NCBI GenBank assembly: GCA_964568355.1 | Contig: CAZMRK010000388.1 | Span: 1 to 39,662, forward strand | Reading direction: 5' to 3' | Length of the DNA stretch: 39,662 bases | Source of the DNA: JAJPJX01 sp964568355 | GTDB taxonomy: Bacteria > Acidobacteriota > Terriglobia > Bryobacterales > Bryobacteraceae | Shown: positions 32,032-39,662 of the stretch, piece after piece | Layout: every line of letters starts with the position of its first letter | Position numbering within the stretch: position 1 is the first letter of the stretch | Notes under the pieces: generated by a model | What the model was told of the DNA's origin: nothing | Seen by the model: only the letters and a program-made list of their open reading frames with translations | Databases searched by the model: none | Position numbers and translations under genes: made by a program

Positions 32032-33288
32032 CTATTCGACGCGCCGGATGCGTGCTCCGACGGTCGCCAGTTTTTCTTCGATTTTCTCATAGCCCCGATC
32101 GATGTGATACACGCGATCGATCACGGTCTCGCCCTTGGCCACCAGCCCCGCCAGCACCAGCGAGGCGCTGGCCCGCAGATCGGACGCGATCACGCCGGCT
32201 CCGGTCAGGGGACGCGGACCGGCCACAATGGCCTGCCGCCCGTCCAGCCGGATATTCGCGCCCATGCGCGCCAGCTCCTGGGCATGCATGAAGCGATTCT
32301 CGAAGATGGTCTCCACGATGATCGCGATGCCTTCGCCTTGAGTCATCAGCGCCATGTACTGGGCCTGCAGGTCAGTGGCAAAGCCGGGGTACTCCTCGGT
32401 GGTCACATCGACCGATTTGAGGGATTTGGGCACGCGCACGCGCAATGCCGTGGCGTCCACCTGCGTAATCTCCGCTCCGGCTTGCAGCAGCTTGGCGATC
32501 AATGCTCCCAGGTGTTCCGGGTTGCAGCCGGTTACGGTGAGATCTCCGCGGGTGATGGCTCCGGCTACGAGGAACGTGCCCGCTTCGATACGATCCGGAA
32601 TGATGGTGTGTTCGGCGCCATGCAGCTTCTCGACGCCTTGAATGCGAACGGTAGAGCTGCCCGCGCCTTCGACCTTCGCGCCCATCTTGTTCAACAGCTC
32701 CGCCAGGTCCACGACCTCCGGCTCACGCGCCGCGTTGCGCAGCACGGTTTCGCCGCGAGCGAGTACGGCGGCCATCATCAGATCTTCGGTGCCGGTGACG
32801 GTGATGCGGTCAAAATGCACGGTGGCTCCGTATAGCCCCTCAGGGGCGACCGCCTCCACATAGCCGTGCTCCTGCTGAATCGTGGCGCCGAGCTGTTCCA
32901 AGCCCGCCAGGTGCAGATTGATGGGTCGCGCGCCGATGGCGCAGCCGCCCGGCAGCGAGACGCGCGCGCGGTGCGAGCGCGCTACCAGCGGTCCCAAAAC
33001 CAGCGACGAGGCCCGCATGGTTTTCACCAACTCATAAGGCGCCTCCGGCGAGACAATCACCGGCGTGTGCAGCGTGAGAGTTTCGCCTTTGCCTTCCGCC
33101 TTGGAGCCGATATCCACCAGCAGGCGCTGCATGGTACGGATATCCCGCACGCGCGGAACGCGCCGCAGTGTGACCGGCTCGTCGGTGAGCAGAGCCGCCG
33201 CCAATGCCGGCAGTGCGGCGTTCTTCGATCCACTGGTGGGGATCTCGCCCTGTAAGGCCGGGCCGCCCTTGATTACGAATTTATCCAT
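32032..33288 (-). CDS. murA: UDP-N-acetylglucosamine 1-carboxyvinyltransferase MurA
   Basis: 418 residues, standard length. It catalyses the first committed step of peptidoglycan synthesis, transfer of enolpyruvate from PEP to UDP-GlcNAc, in the cytoplasm. It begins MDKFVIKGG with the KNAALP loop at about 22-27; the catalytic, fosfomycin-target cysteine is Cys116 in LPGGCAIGARPINLHL. TTEEYPGFATDLQAQ and DLRASASLVLAGLVA are also family blocks. It overlaps murQ by 8 nt, which ties synthesis to recycling of muramic acid in one operon. Confidence 0.96.
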   Translation of the reverse strand: MDKFVIKGGPALQGEIPTSGSKNAALPALAAALLTDEPVTLRRVPRVRDIRTMQRLLVDIGSKAEGKGETLTLHTPVIVSPEAPYELVKTMRASSLVLGPLVARSHRARVSLPGGCAIGARPINLHLAGLEQLGATIQQEHGYVEAVAPEGLYGATVHFDRITVTGTEDLMMAAVLARGETVLRNAAREPEVVDLAELLNKMGAKVEGAGSSTVRIQGVEKLHGAEHTIIPDRIEAGTFLVAGAITRGDLTVTGCNPEHLGALIAKLLQAGAEITQVDATALRVRVPKSLKSVDVTTEEYPGFATDLQAQYMALMTQGEGIAIIVETIFENRFMHAQELARMGANIRLDGRQAIVAGPRPLTGAGVIASDLRASASLVLAGLVAKGETVIDRVYHIDRGYEKIEEKLATVGARIRRVE

Positions 33289-34183
33289 GAATTGCCTGGG
33301 ACACCCGGCCGCTCGCCGCAGCCAGGCGCCTTTCCGCCGCTTCCCGTCCGAGTCCCGTCCTGGCCATCACGATGGCCGTGCGCACGCTCTGGCCCGAAGC
33401 CGCCAGCAACTCGGCGGCACGTTCCAGGCTGACGCCCGCCGCCTGGGCGATGATGCGGCAGGCGCGGTCCACCAGCTTGCTGTTCTTCGGCTGTACATTC
33501 ACCATCAGGTTGCCATAGACATAGCCCAAACGAATGAACGTAGCCGTAGTGAGCATGTTCAATACCAATTTTGTAGCGGTACCGGCCTTCATGCGGGTGG
33601 ATCCCGCCAGCACCTCCGGGCCGGTGATGGGCGCGATGGGAAAATCGACTGCCCGGGAAAGCTCCGAGCCGGGGGTGCAACTGATGCCGATGGTGGCCGC
33701 ACCCAGCCGCCGCGCCTCGGCCACGGCGCCCAGCACATAGGGCGTCCGGCCGCTGGCGGCAATGCCGGCAAGCACATCGCTGCCGGTGAAGCCGCGCTCC
33801 CGCAGATCGCGCACGCCCATCTCCGGGTCGTCTTCACTGGCCTCGGTGGGATGCGCCAGGGCGGCCTCGCCGCCGGCCATGATCCCCTGCACGCGGCTGT
33901 GATCGACGCTGAAGGTCGGGGGGCATTCCGACGCATCCAGCACACCCAGGCGCCCGCTGGTCCCGGCGCCGATGTAGAAAAGGCGGCCACCCTGTTGCAT
34001 CGCTGACACGATCGCGTCCACCGCACGGGCAATCGCCGGGATCTCTTTGGCGACCGCATCGGCCACTTTCCGGTCTTCTTCGTTGATGATGCGGAGGACC
34101 TGCTCCGTCGGCAGGGTGTCAATCGACTCCGAGGCGGGATTCGATTGTTCGGTCAGCAGGTATTCAAGCATGGAACGGTCCAA
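33281..34183 (-). CDS. murQ: N-acetylmuramic acid 6-phosphate etherase MurQ
   Basis: 300 residues, very close to E. coli MurQ in length and sequence. It cleaves the lactyl ether of MurNAc-6-P to GlcNAc-6-P and D-lactate during cell-wall recycling. The SIS-type sugar-phosphate site is IGAGTSGRLGVLDASECPPTF, followed by GIAASGRTPYVLGAV and STRMKAGTATKLVLNML. The start is at ATG 34183; an internal ATG at 34171 is possible. It overlaps murA by 8 nt and lies 30 nt downstream of the isomerase-like gene. No MurP, AnmK or AmgK gene is in the window. Confidence 0.95.
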   Translation of the reverse strand: MDRSMLEYLLTEQSNPASESIDTLPTEQVLRIINEEDRKVADAVAKEIPAIARAVDAIVSAMQQGGRLFYIGAGTSGRLGVLDASECPPTFSVDHSRVQGIMAGGEAALAHPTEASEDDPEMGVRDLRERGFTGSDVLAGIAASGRTPYVLGAVAEARRLGAATIGISCTPGSELSRAVDFPIAPITGPEVLAGSTRMKAGTATKLVLNMLTTATFIRLGYVYGNLMVNVQPKNSKLVDRACRIIAQAAGVSLERAAELLAASGQSVRTAIVMARTGLGREAAERRLAAASGRVSQAIHG

Positions 34184-34213
34184 ATTCCAGTGTACAGTGG
34201 GCCCGGCGCCGCT

Positions 34214-35047
34214 TCAGATGACGCCGGCCTGCCGCATTACCTTACGAGTGGTTTCCAGGCCCAGCCGGGCTCCTTCCTCGGGCGGCATCTCCTTGAGCCC
34301 CCGCCCGAAGACCTCCACGCTGACGCCTTCCTGGTAGCCGATCTGGCGCAGGGCGTGAAAGAAGCCGGTCAGATCGATTACACCCTCGCCGGGCAGGAGA
34401 CGCTGATTGTCGCGCACCTGGTCGGGCGGCAGTTTAGCGGAATCGTTCACCTGCACGTGCACGATGCGGTCCTTGCCGGCTTTCACGATGTCGCCGGTGG
34501 TCCCCCCGGCGTGGTACCAGTGCCAGGAGTCGAGCAGGACGCCGCAGTTCGGGCCGCAGTCCCGGGCAAAGGCGAGCATATCCGGCATCGACCAGAGGAA
34601 CTCGTGCGGATACATCTGGCGCAGATGCAGAGGGCTGATGAACTCGAAACCCAGGCGGACGCGGGCCTTCGCCAGCACCTCGGCGCAGGCGCGGAAGCGC
34701 TTCAGGTAGGTCGCGCGAAGCTCGGATTTGGGGGTTTCGCTGGAGGGCATGATCCAGGTGGTCATGCGGGGGCATTCGATGGCCGCGGCGAACTGGGCCG
34801 CCGGCGCCAGTTTGGCCAGATCCTTCTCGAAGGCGGCATCGTCCTTACGAAACTCGACCGGAAGGCCCAGCACGGCGGGCCGCAGATGCAATTGTTCCAG
34901 CAGAGCGCGCGTCGCGGCCGGCCCTTCGGCAAAGGCCTTGCCCAGATCGACGTCCACGCCCCCGTATCCCAGGCGCGAAGCCAGCCGGGCGAACTCCGGC
35001 CAGGCGACGCGGCCGCCGGTCAGGGTGCCGTTCAGCGCGATGTACAT
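34214..35047 (-). CDS. Sugar-phosphate isomerase/epimerase-like TIM-barrel protein
   Basis: 277 residues of the AP-endonuclease-2/xylose isomerase-like family. It begins MYIALNGTLTG and has metal-ligand-type strand ends: GFEFISPLH (Glu), GVLLDSWHWYHAG (Asp, His), IVHVQVNDS (His) and GVSVEVFGRG (Glu). These match the divalent-metal site of such isomerases. The substrate is not evident. It is the first gene before murQ-murA on the minus strand, so a role in amino-sugar or wall-sugar metabolism is an inference. It is divergent from the second orphan permease by 112 bp. Confidence 0.85.
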   Translation of the reverse strand: MYIALNGTLTGGRVAWPEFARLASRLGYGGVDVDLGKAFAEGPAATRALLEQLHLRPAVLGLPVEFRKDDAAFEKDLAKLAPAAQFAAAIECPRMTTWIMPSSETPKSELRATYLKRFRACAEVLAKARVRLGFEFISPLHLRQMYPHEFLWSMPDMLAFARDCGPNCGVLLDSWHWYHAGGTTGDIVKAGKDRIVHVQVNDSAKLPPDQVRDNQRLLPGEGVIDLTGFFHALRQIGYQEGVSVEVFGRGLKEMPPEEGARLGLETTRKVMRQAGVI

Positions 35048-35099
35048 AGGAGCCTCCCACCAGACAAGGTACTACCATGGGCATCCGCCCCGGTAGCTT

Positions 35100-35146
35100 G
35101 GTAGTATGTCTACCCAATAGGCACGATTCCGGGTAGAATGTCTGCT
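35100..35146 (+). promoter_or_regulatory. Repeated operator-like element upstream of second orphan permease
   Basis: GGTAG-TATGT-CTACC (35100-35114) is a perfect 5-bp inverted repeat. A related site GGTAG-AATGT-CTGCT (35132-35146) lies 32 bp (three turns) downstream; the two share 12 of 15 positions. PadR-type regulators often control these permeases, but no such gene is in the window. Confidence 0.45.
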
Positions 35147-35159
35147 GGGGGGTACTGAG

Positions 35160-37769
35160 ATGCGTTGGCGGCGCAAGAACCGGGAGGAAGAACTGGATCG
35201 CGAGCTGCGTCTGGATCTGGAACTGGAGGCTGCCGAACAACAGGAACGAGGCGTGACGGCCGCGGAGGCCCGCCATGCGGCAAAGAGGGCCCTCGGCAAC
35301 ACGCTGCGAGTGAAAGAAGACATACGTGAGACGTGGGGCTGGGCTTGGGTAGAACGCCTGGGAGAGGACCTCCGCTATGGCGTGCGTGTATTGCGAAAAA
35401 ACCCGGTCTTTACGCTGGTAGCAGTTGGAACTCTTGCGCTGGCAATCGGAGCGAACACTGCGATCTTCAGCGTCATGGAAGCCGTCATTCTACGTCCCCT
35501 TCCCTACCACGAGCCTGCGCGCCTCGTTCTTCTCGCCGGTGGGACGACGTATACCGATTTCCAGGCTTGGAAATCGCAGAGCCAAACCTTCGCAGATATG
35601 GCTGTGTATTACCGTTTAGGCGGGCGCTCGCAGATAACGCTGACGGGAAACGGCGAGCCCGAATCGGTCCAGGGTGCTTTTGTTTCGTCCAACTTCTTGC
35701 CGCTGCTCGGGGTACCACCGCTCATCGGCCGGTGGTTCACGCCCGGCGAAGAAGCTCGGCACGAACGAGTGATTGTTCTATCGTACCCGCTCTGGAATCG
35801 CCGTTTTGCGGCTCGCACAGACGTCCTCGGGAAAGTGTTGCGCCTGGACGGAGTCGACTGGCTGGTGGTGGGTGTCATGCCGCGGTCGTTTCAGTTCCCG
35901 GAGGCCCAACTCTGGGCCCCCATCACCAGCAATCGCTACTGGGGAGAGATCATCCGTTTCGATCCAAACTACAGCCGATACGCGTATGCGCGCTGGGACG
36001 TCATTGGCCGGCTAAAGCCGGGAGAAACGTTTGCCAGCGCCCAGGCGGAGATGGATGCGATTCAGAGCCGCCTCGAGCAGGAAGTGCCGGACCGCAATCG
36101 GGCTTCCAGAATCACGGTGGTTCCATTTCGAGTGAACCTGAGTGGAACGACGCGGCTCACTCTCTATGTTCTGTTCGGAGCAGTTTCCTTTCTGCTGCTG
36201 ATCGCCTGTAGCAACGTGGCTAACCTCGTTCTGGCGCGTGGCGCCGCACGCGGCCGTGAAATGGCCGTGCGGACCGCCCTGGGCGCGGGACGGGCCCGGC
36301 TCGTGCGGCAGATGCTGACGGAAAGCTTGCTGCTGGCGTTTCTATCGGGATGCATCGGCGCAGTCCTGGCGGCCTTCGGCGTTCTCGCTCTGATTGCATT
36401 AGCCCCGCCCGATATCCCGCGCCTGAGCGAGGCTACGCTCAATCCAGAGGTCTTGGTCTTTGCGGTGGCAGTTTCGATTTTGGCGGCACTCCTGTTTGGG
36501 ATGGCTCCGGCGCTCCGCATTTCGCGCTGTGATCCGCAAGAATCGCTGAAGTCCGGCGGCAGAGGCATTTCCTGGATGGCCAGCCTGGCTCGGACACGTG
36601 GCATCTTGGTGGTACTGGAGTTTGCCTTGGCCGTGACTTTGCTGACGGGCGCCGGACTGCTGGTCCGTAGCTTCCTGACCCTTGCAGCAGTCGATCCTGG
36701 CTTTGAGGCCGAACATGTACTGACGATGCGTGTTACCCTTCCGGCAGGCACGAGCGCGGGAAGGCGATTGGCCCTGGACGAACTGACGCTCGAACGCATT
36801 CGATCGATTCCAGGCGTGCGCGCGGTGGGCGCCATTGAAACTCTCTTTGATGCGCAACCGGCGGAGTTCGGACTCCGCGCAGTCGAGGGCCGTCCGCCCG
36901 AGCCGCAGACGCGATGGGATCCCCTAGCCTGGACGACGATTCGCGGAGATTACTTTCAAGCGATGGGCGCGCGCCTCGTACAAGGGCGCTTTTTCTCCGC
37001 TGCCGACGACCTTCATTCGCCGCTGGCGGCGATTGTCGACGAAACCATGGCACGCCGCTACTGGCCGCACGAAAGCCCCCTCGGCCGGCGATTTAAGGGC
37101 TTCGATGCACGCGGACACAATGACGACTGGCTTACGGTGATCGGAGTGGTGCAGGACATGCGGCGCCACGGGTTGGAGAAGCGGCTCGCGGCGCATGTTT
37201 ATCAGTGGTACAAGCAGGCTCCCGGTAACGCCACACGCGACCTGGTAGTAAGAACGGCCAATGATCCCGGAACGCTTGCCCCGGTTCTCCGCAACGTGGT
37301 CCGCGAGCTGGATGATTCCGCGATTCTCTCGCGCGTGGCGACTATGGAACAGGAACTTTCGGAACAGCTTGCGCCGCGCCGCTTTCAGATGCTGCTGCTA
37401 AGCCTGTTTGCATCGATTGCACTCGTGCTGGCCAGTGCTGGTCTGTATGGAGTAGTGCACTACTCCGTGGTGCAGCGTGCCCAAGAGATCGGAATCCGCA
37501 TGGCTCTTGGAGCGCAGCCGGCGAACGTGCTGCGCATGATCGCAGGCCAGGGCCTGGCGCTCGCTATCACCGGGCTTGGCCTGGGCACGCTGGGTGCGCT
37601 GTGGCTGACATGCGTGCTTTCAGGCTTGCTCTATGGCGTCGGGCCTGCCGATCCGGTGACGTTCGGTGCCGTCTCCGCTTTACTGACCGCGGTGGCCCTG
37701 CTCGCCAGTTGCATCCCGGCCTGGCGCGCAACCAGGCTCGATCCGGGACTGGCCTTGCGCTTCGACTGA
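35160..37769 (+). CDS. Large MacB/FtsX-type ABC permease with prefix domain (acidobacterial orphan permease)
   Basis: 869 residues. It has the charged N-terminal prefix domain (REEELDRELRLDLELEAAEQQERG, residues about 7-30) that the copy at 5868-8414 lacks. The first membrane helix is then NPVFTLVAVGTLALAIGANTAIFSV. It has two MacB-PCD/FtsX units (ACSNVANLVLARGAARGREMAV, then VVQRAQEIGIRMALGAQPANVLRM near the end). The gene looks less G+C-rich than its neighbours to the eye, which could mean separate acquisition; I did not compute this. GGGGGG about 9 nt before the ATG may serve as ribosome-binding site. The substrate is unknown and no ATPase is fused; the ABC ATPase at 30802 is not evidently its partner. 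Confidence 0.9.
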   Translation: MRWRRKNREEELDRELRLDLELEAAEQQERGVTAAEARHAAKRALGNTLRVKEDIRETWGWAWVERLGEDLRYGVRVLRKNPVFTLVAVGTLALAIGANTAIFSVMEAVILRPLPYHEPARLVLLAGGTTYTDFQAWKSQSQTFADMAVYYRLGGRSQITLTGNGEPESVQGAFVSSNFLPLLGVPPLIGRWFTPGEEARHERVIVLSYPLWNRRFAARTDVLGKVLRLDGVDWLVVGVMPRSFQFPEAQLWAPITSNRYWGEIIRFDPNYSRYAYARWDVIGRLKPGETFASAQAEMDAIQSRLEQEVPDRNRASRITVVPFRVNLSGTTRLTLYVLFGAVSFLLLIACSNVANLVLARGAARGREMAVRTALGAGRARLVRQMLTESLLLAFLSGCIGAVLAAFGVLALIALAPPDIPRLSEATLNPEVLVFAVAVSILAALLFGMAPALRISRCDPQESLKSGGRGISWMASLARTRGILVVLEFALAVTLLTGAGLLVRSFLTLAAVDPGFEAEHVLTMRVTLPAGTSAGRRLALDELTLERIRSIPGVRAVGAIETLFDAQPAEFGLRAVEGRPPEPQTRWDPLAWTTIRGDYFQAMGARLVQGRFFSAADDLHSPLAAIVDETMARRYWPHESPLGRRFKGFDARGHNDDWLTVIGVVQDMRRHGLEKRLAAHVYQWYKQAPGNATRDLVVRTANDPGTLAPVLRNVVRELDDSAILSRVATMEQELSEQLAPRRFQMLLLSLFASIALVLASAGLYGVVHYSVVQRAQEIGIRMALGAQPANVLRMIAGQGLALAITGLGLGTLGALWLTCVLSGLLYGVGPADPVTFGAVSALLTAVALLASCIPAWRATRLDPGLALRFD

Positions 37770-37798
37770 CCATCCCGGTGGCGCGGCCGCCTCGGACC

Positions 37799-39421
37799 TT
37801 ACGGCTCTTCGCGCTCGGGGACCAGGGGGACGGAGGGCGCGGGTTCGAAGAGGCCGAAGGTGAAGATGTCGGTAGCCGAGACGATGGTCACGTACTGCTT
37901 CCCGTCCACCATATAGGTGATGGGCGAAGCGATCAGCAACTGGCCCATATAGAAGTGCCACAGGTGTTTGCCGCTTTTGGCGTCGAGCGCCACCAGTTGC
38001 CCGTCATCGTCGCCGAACAGCACGACGCCGCCGGCGGTGGAGACGGCGCCGGCCCACATGTCGCCGCGTCCGGTCATGGGATACTCCCATTTCCTGTCGA
38101 GGGTCCGGGGATCAAAGGCGCGGAGATAGAACTTGCCCGGTTCGGCGGGAATCGATTCCGCGCCGGTGCCGGCGAAATTCTTCATCGGCTCGGGAGTCTT
38201 CGACGATCCGGTGTAGAGGTCGCACTGCTCGAGCGTGGGCACATAGAACAGGCCCGATTCGGGACTATAGGTGGGCGACATCCAGTTGGAGGCCCCGCGC
38301 ACCGAAGGGCAGATGCGGCGGCCGGCGCCGGTGACGCTGGGGTCCATCTCGGGGACCGCGATGGGCCGGCCGTTGGGATCGATTCCTTTGGCCCAGTTCA
38401 TCTTCTCGACGTATTGCACGGCCTTGAGGAACTTGCCGTCCGTGCGATCCAGCATGTAAAGAAAGCCGTTGCGGTTGGCGTGCAGCAGGATTTTGCGCGG
38501 CTTTCCCTGAATGGGCAGATCCAGGAGCACGGGCCATGCCTGAGCATCCCAATCGCGCGTGTCGTGCGGGGTGAACTGGAAATACCACCTCAGCTTGCCG
38601 GTATCGGCATCGAGCGCGACCAGCGAATCCGAATAGAGATTGTCGCCTTTGCGGTCGCCACCGTAGAAATCCGGCCAGGGGTTCCCGGTGGTCCAATAGA
38701 GCAGGTTGAGCTCGGGGTCATAGGTGCCGCTGAGCCAGGTGGCGGCCCCACCCCAATCGAGAGTGAGCGGCCCCCAGGTCTCCGAGCCAGGCTCACCTTT
38801 CGCCGGAACGGTCCAGAAGCGCCAGATCTCGTCGCCGGTGGCGGCGGAGTAGGCGGCCACGAAACCGCGCACCCCGCTATCGCCGCCGGAGACCCCCACG
38901 ATGATGCGGTCCTTCACGGCCAGGGGCGCGAGCGTGGCGAACTGGCCCTTTTTGCGGTCGACGAACAGCTTCTGCCAGAGCACGCCGCCGGTTTTGCGAT
39001 GGAGCGCGACCAGTTGCCCGTCACTGGTGACAAAGAAGACGCGATCCCCCAGAATGGCAGCCCCGCGGTTGACATCGCTCTGTTTGGCCAGATCGTCTTT
39101 GTAATGCCAGATGGGGCGGCCGGTGCGGGCGTCGAGCGCGTAGATCTCGTTGCTGTTGGTCACGTACATGATGCCTTCGTAGACCAGGGGCGTGGCTTCC
39201 AGGCGCCGCGCGCCTTCCACGTGATAGACCCACTTGGGCACCAGCGATGCTGCATTGGTCCGGTTAATCTGGGTGAGGGGGCTATGGCGATGGGCGGCGT
39301 AATCGCCGGCATAAGTCAGCCAGTTTTCGCCGGCCCCTTTGCGGATCATCTCCTCCCGCACCTGCGCCGCCAGCGGCAGCGCCAGCAAGATCGACATCCA
39401 GGCTGTGCAGGTCCGTTTCAC
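37799..39421 (-). CDS. PQQ-dependent alcohol dehydrogenase-like quinoprotein
   Basis: 540 residues from a GTG at 39421, one base after the upstream stop; GGGGG lies about 9 nt before it. An ATG at 39451 would overlap the upstream gene by 29 nt. Signal peptide about 1-20 (TCTAWMSILLALPLAAQ). Eight-bladed propeller with repeated W/tryptophan-docking motifs (IYALDARTGRPIWHY, LVALHRKTGGVLWQK, LVALDADTGKLRWYF). Active site: TPHD, then Asp290 and Asp292 (DWD). The second Asp two residues after the catalytic one is the hallmark of lanthanide-type enzymes. The metal-ligand Glu position reads Asp (SGGDSGVRG), and the vicinal Cys pair of methanol dehydrogenases is missing. The alcohol substrate is unknown. 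Confidence 0.88.
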   Translation of the reverse strand: MKRTCTAWMSILLALPLAAQVREEMIRKGAGENWLTYAGDYAAHRHSPLTQINRTNAASLVPKWVYHVEGARRLEATPLVYEGIMYVTNSNEIYALDARTGRPIWHYKDDLAKQSDVNRGAAILGDRVFFVTSDGQLVALHRKTGGVLWQKLFVDRKKGQFATLAPLAVKDRIIVGVSGGDSGVRGFVAAYSAATGDEIWRFWTVPAKGEPGSETWGPLTLDWGGAATWLSGTYDPELNLLYWTTGNPWPDFYGGDRKGDNLYSDSLVALDADTGKLRWYFQFTPHDTRDWDAQAWPVLLDLPIQGKPRKILLHANRNGFLYMLDRTDGKFLKAVQYVEKMNWAKGIDPNGRPIAVPEMDPSVTGAGRRICPSVRGASNWMSPTYSPESGLFYVPTLEQCDLYTGSSKTPEPMKNFAGTGAESIPAEPGKFYLRAFDPRTLDRKWEYPMTGRGDMWAGAVSTAGGVVLFGDDDGQLVALDAKSGKHLWHFYMGQLLIASPITYMVDGKQYVTIVSATDIFTFGLFEPAPSVPLVPEREEP

Positions 39422-39422
39422 C

Positions 39423-39662
39423 TCAGTGGTCCCCCTTCGGTCCGGGTACATCGTTCGGAACTTCCTGCCGCACGGATTGGCGCGCCAGGAAGGCCAGCAG
39501 GTCCTGGGTCTCCTCCGGCGACAGCCGCTGGCGATAGTCGCCCGGCATCAGAGAGCGCTTGCGAAAGATCACTTCGCGCAGGTCGCGCTTGGCGAGCAGG
39601 TGGAGATTACCTTTCGCATCCAGTACCTGGATGGCGTAATTGGTATTGTCCCGCGCGACGCC
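39423..39662 (-). CDS. C-terminal part of cytochrome c-like partner protein (cut by window edge)
   Basis: 79 residues plus stop; open to the window edge. It reads NTNYAIQVLDAKGNLHLLAKRDLREVIFRKRSLMPGDYRQRLSPEETQDLLAFLARQ, the usual end of c-type cytochrome domains attached to dehydrogenases and PVC-type haem proteins; SLMP holds the presumed axial Met ligand. The haem-binding CxxCH lies outside the window. The stop is one base before the PQQ dehydrogenase start, so the two are probably an electron-transfer pair. Confidence 0.75.
   Translation of the reverse strand, partial: GVARDNTNYAIQVLDAKGNLHLLAKRDLREVIFRKRSLMPGDYRQRLSPEETQDLLAFLARQSVRQEVPNDVPGPKGDH

Overview
The window looks like chromosomal DNA of an Acidobacteriota bacterium, probably near Solibacter/Bryobacter. 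Several signs agree: high G+C; two very large MacB/FtsX permeases of the 'acidobacterial duplicated orphan permease' type; an Oar-like TonB receptor with an N-terminal carboxypeptidase-regulatory domain; and an ECF sigma factor coupled to a TPR serine/threonine kinase. This assignment rests on gene types only, not on a database search. I see no phage, insertion sequence, CRISPR array, tRNA or rRNA.

Layout. 1-780 (-): start of a secreted M28-type peptidase. 807-3466 (+): sulfate-activation genes cysD-cysN; CysN ends in what looks like a decayed APS-kinase domain without a P-loop. 3463-5099: an NsrR-like Rrf2 repressor with two exported truncated hemoglobins, one in its operon and one divergent; an NsrR-like palindrome sits on the promoter of the divergent gene. 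A flavin reductase follows (5201-5758). 5868-8414 (-): orphan permease. 8497-16161 (+): ECF sigma factor, membrane anti-sigma factor, TonB receptor and secreted lyase-like protein, tightly packed. 16162-17049: a structured leader with a mini-ORF before a small CxxC protein, then a possible small RNA with its own promoter and terminator.

17050-27545 is a copper/silver (CusABC-like) resistance region. A copper-binding lipoprotein (-) is divergent from a histidine kinase and NtrC-type sigma54 activator (+). These converge on a six-gene minus-strand operon: outer-membrane factor, membrane-fusion protein with metal-binding repeats, HME-RND pump, a two-repeat PH-like protein, a small secreted protein and a NosL-like Cys-rich protein. 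A GG-N10-GC sigma54-type promoter and an upstream palindrome precede the operon, which would link it to the activator in the same locus.

27752-31143 (+): ECF sigma factor and TPR-STK kinase; the kinase frame runs 342 nt antisense into an ABC ATPase gene. 30802-35047 (-): ABC ATPase, rhodanese, MurA, MurQ (peptidoglycan synthesis/recycling) and a sugar-phosphate isomerase-like protein. 35160-37769 (+): second orphan permease, behind a repeated GGTAG/CTACC operator-like element. 37799-39662 (-): a PQQ dehydrogenase and the C-terminus of its cytochrome c-like partner. Three copies of a 31-32 nt dispersed repeat (4476, 19972, 27566) show a compensatory base-pair change.
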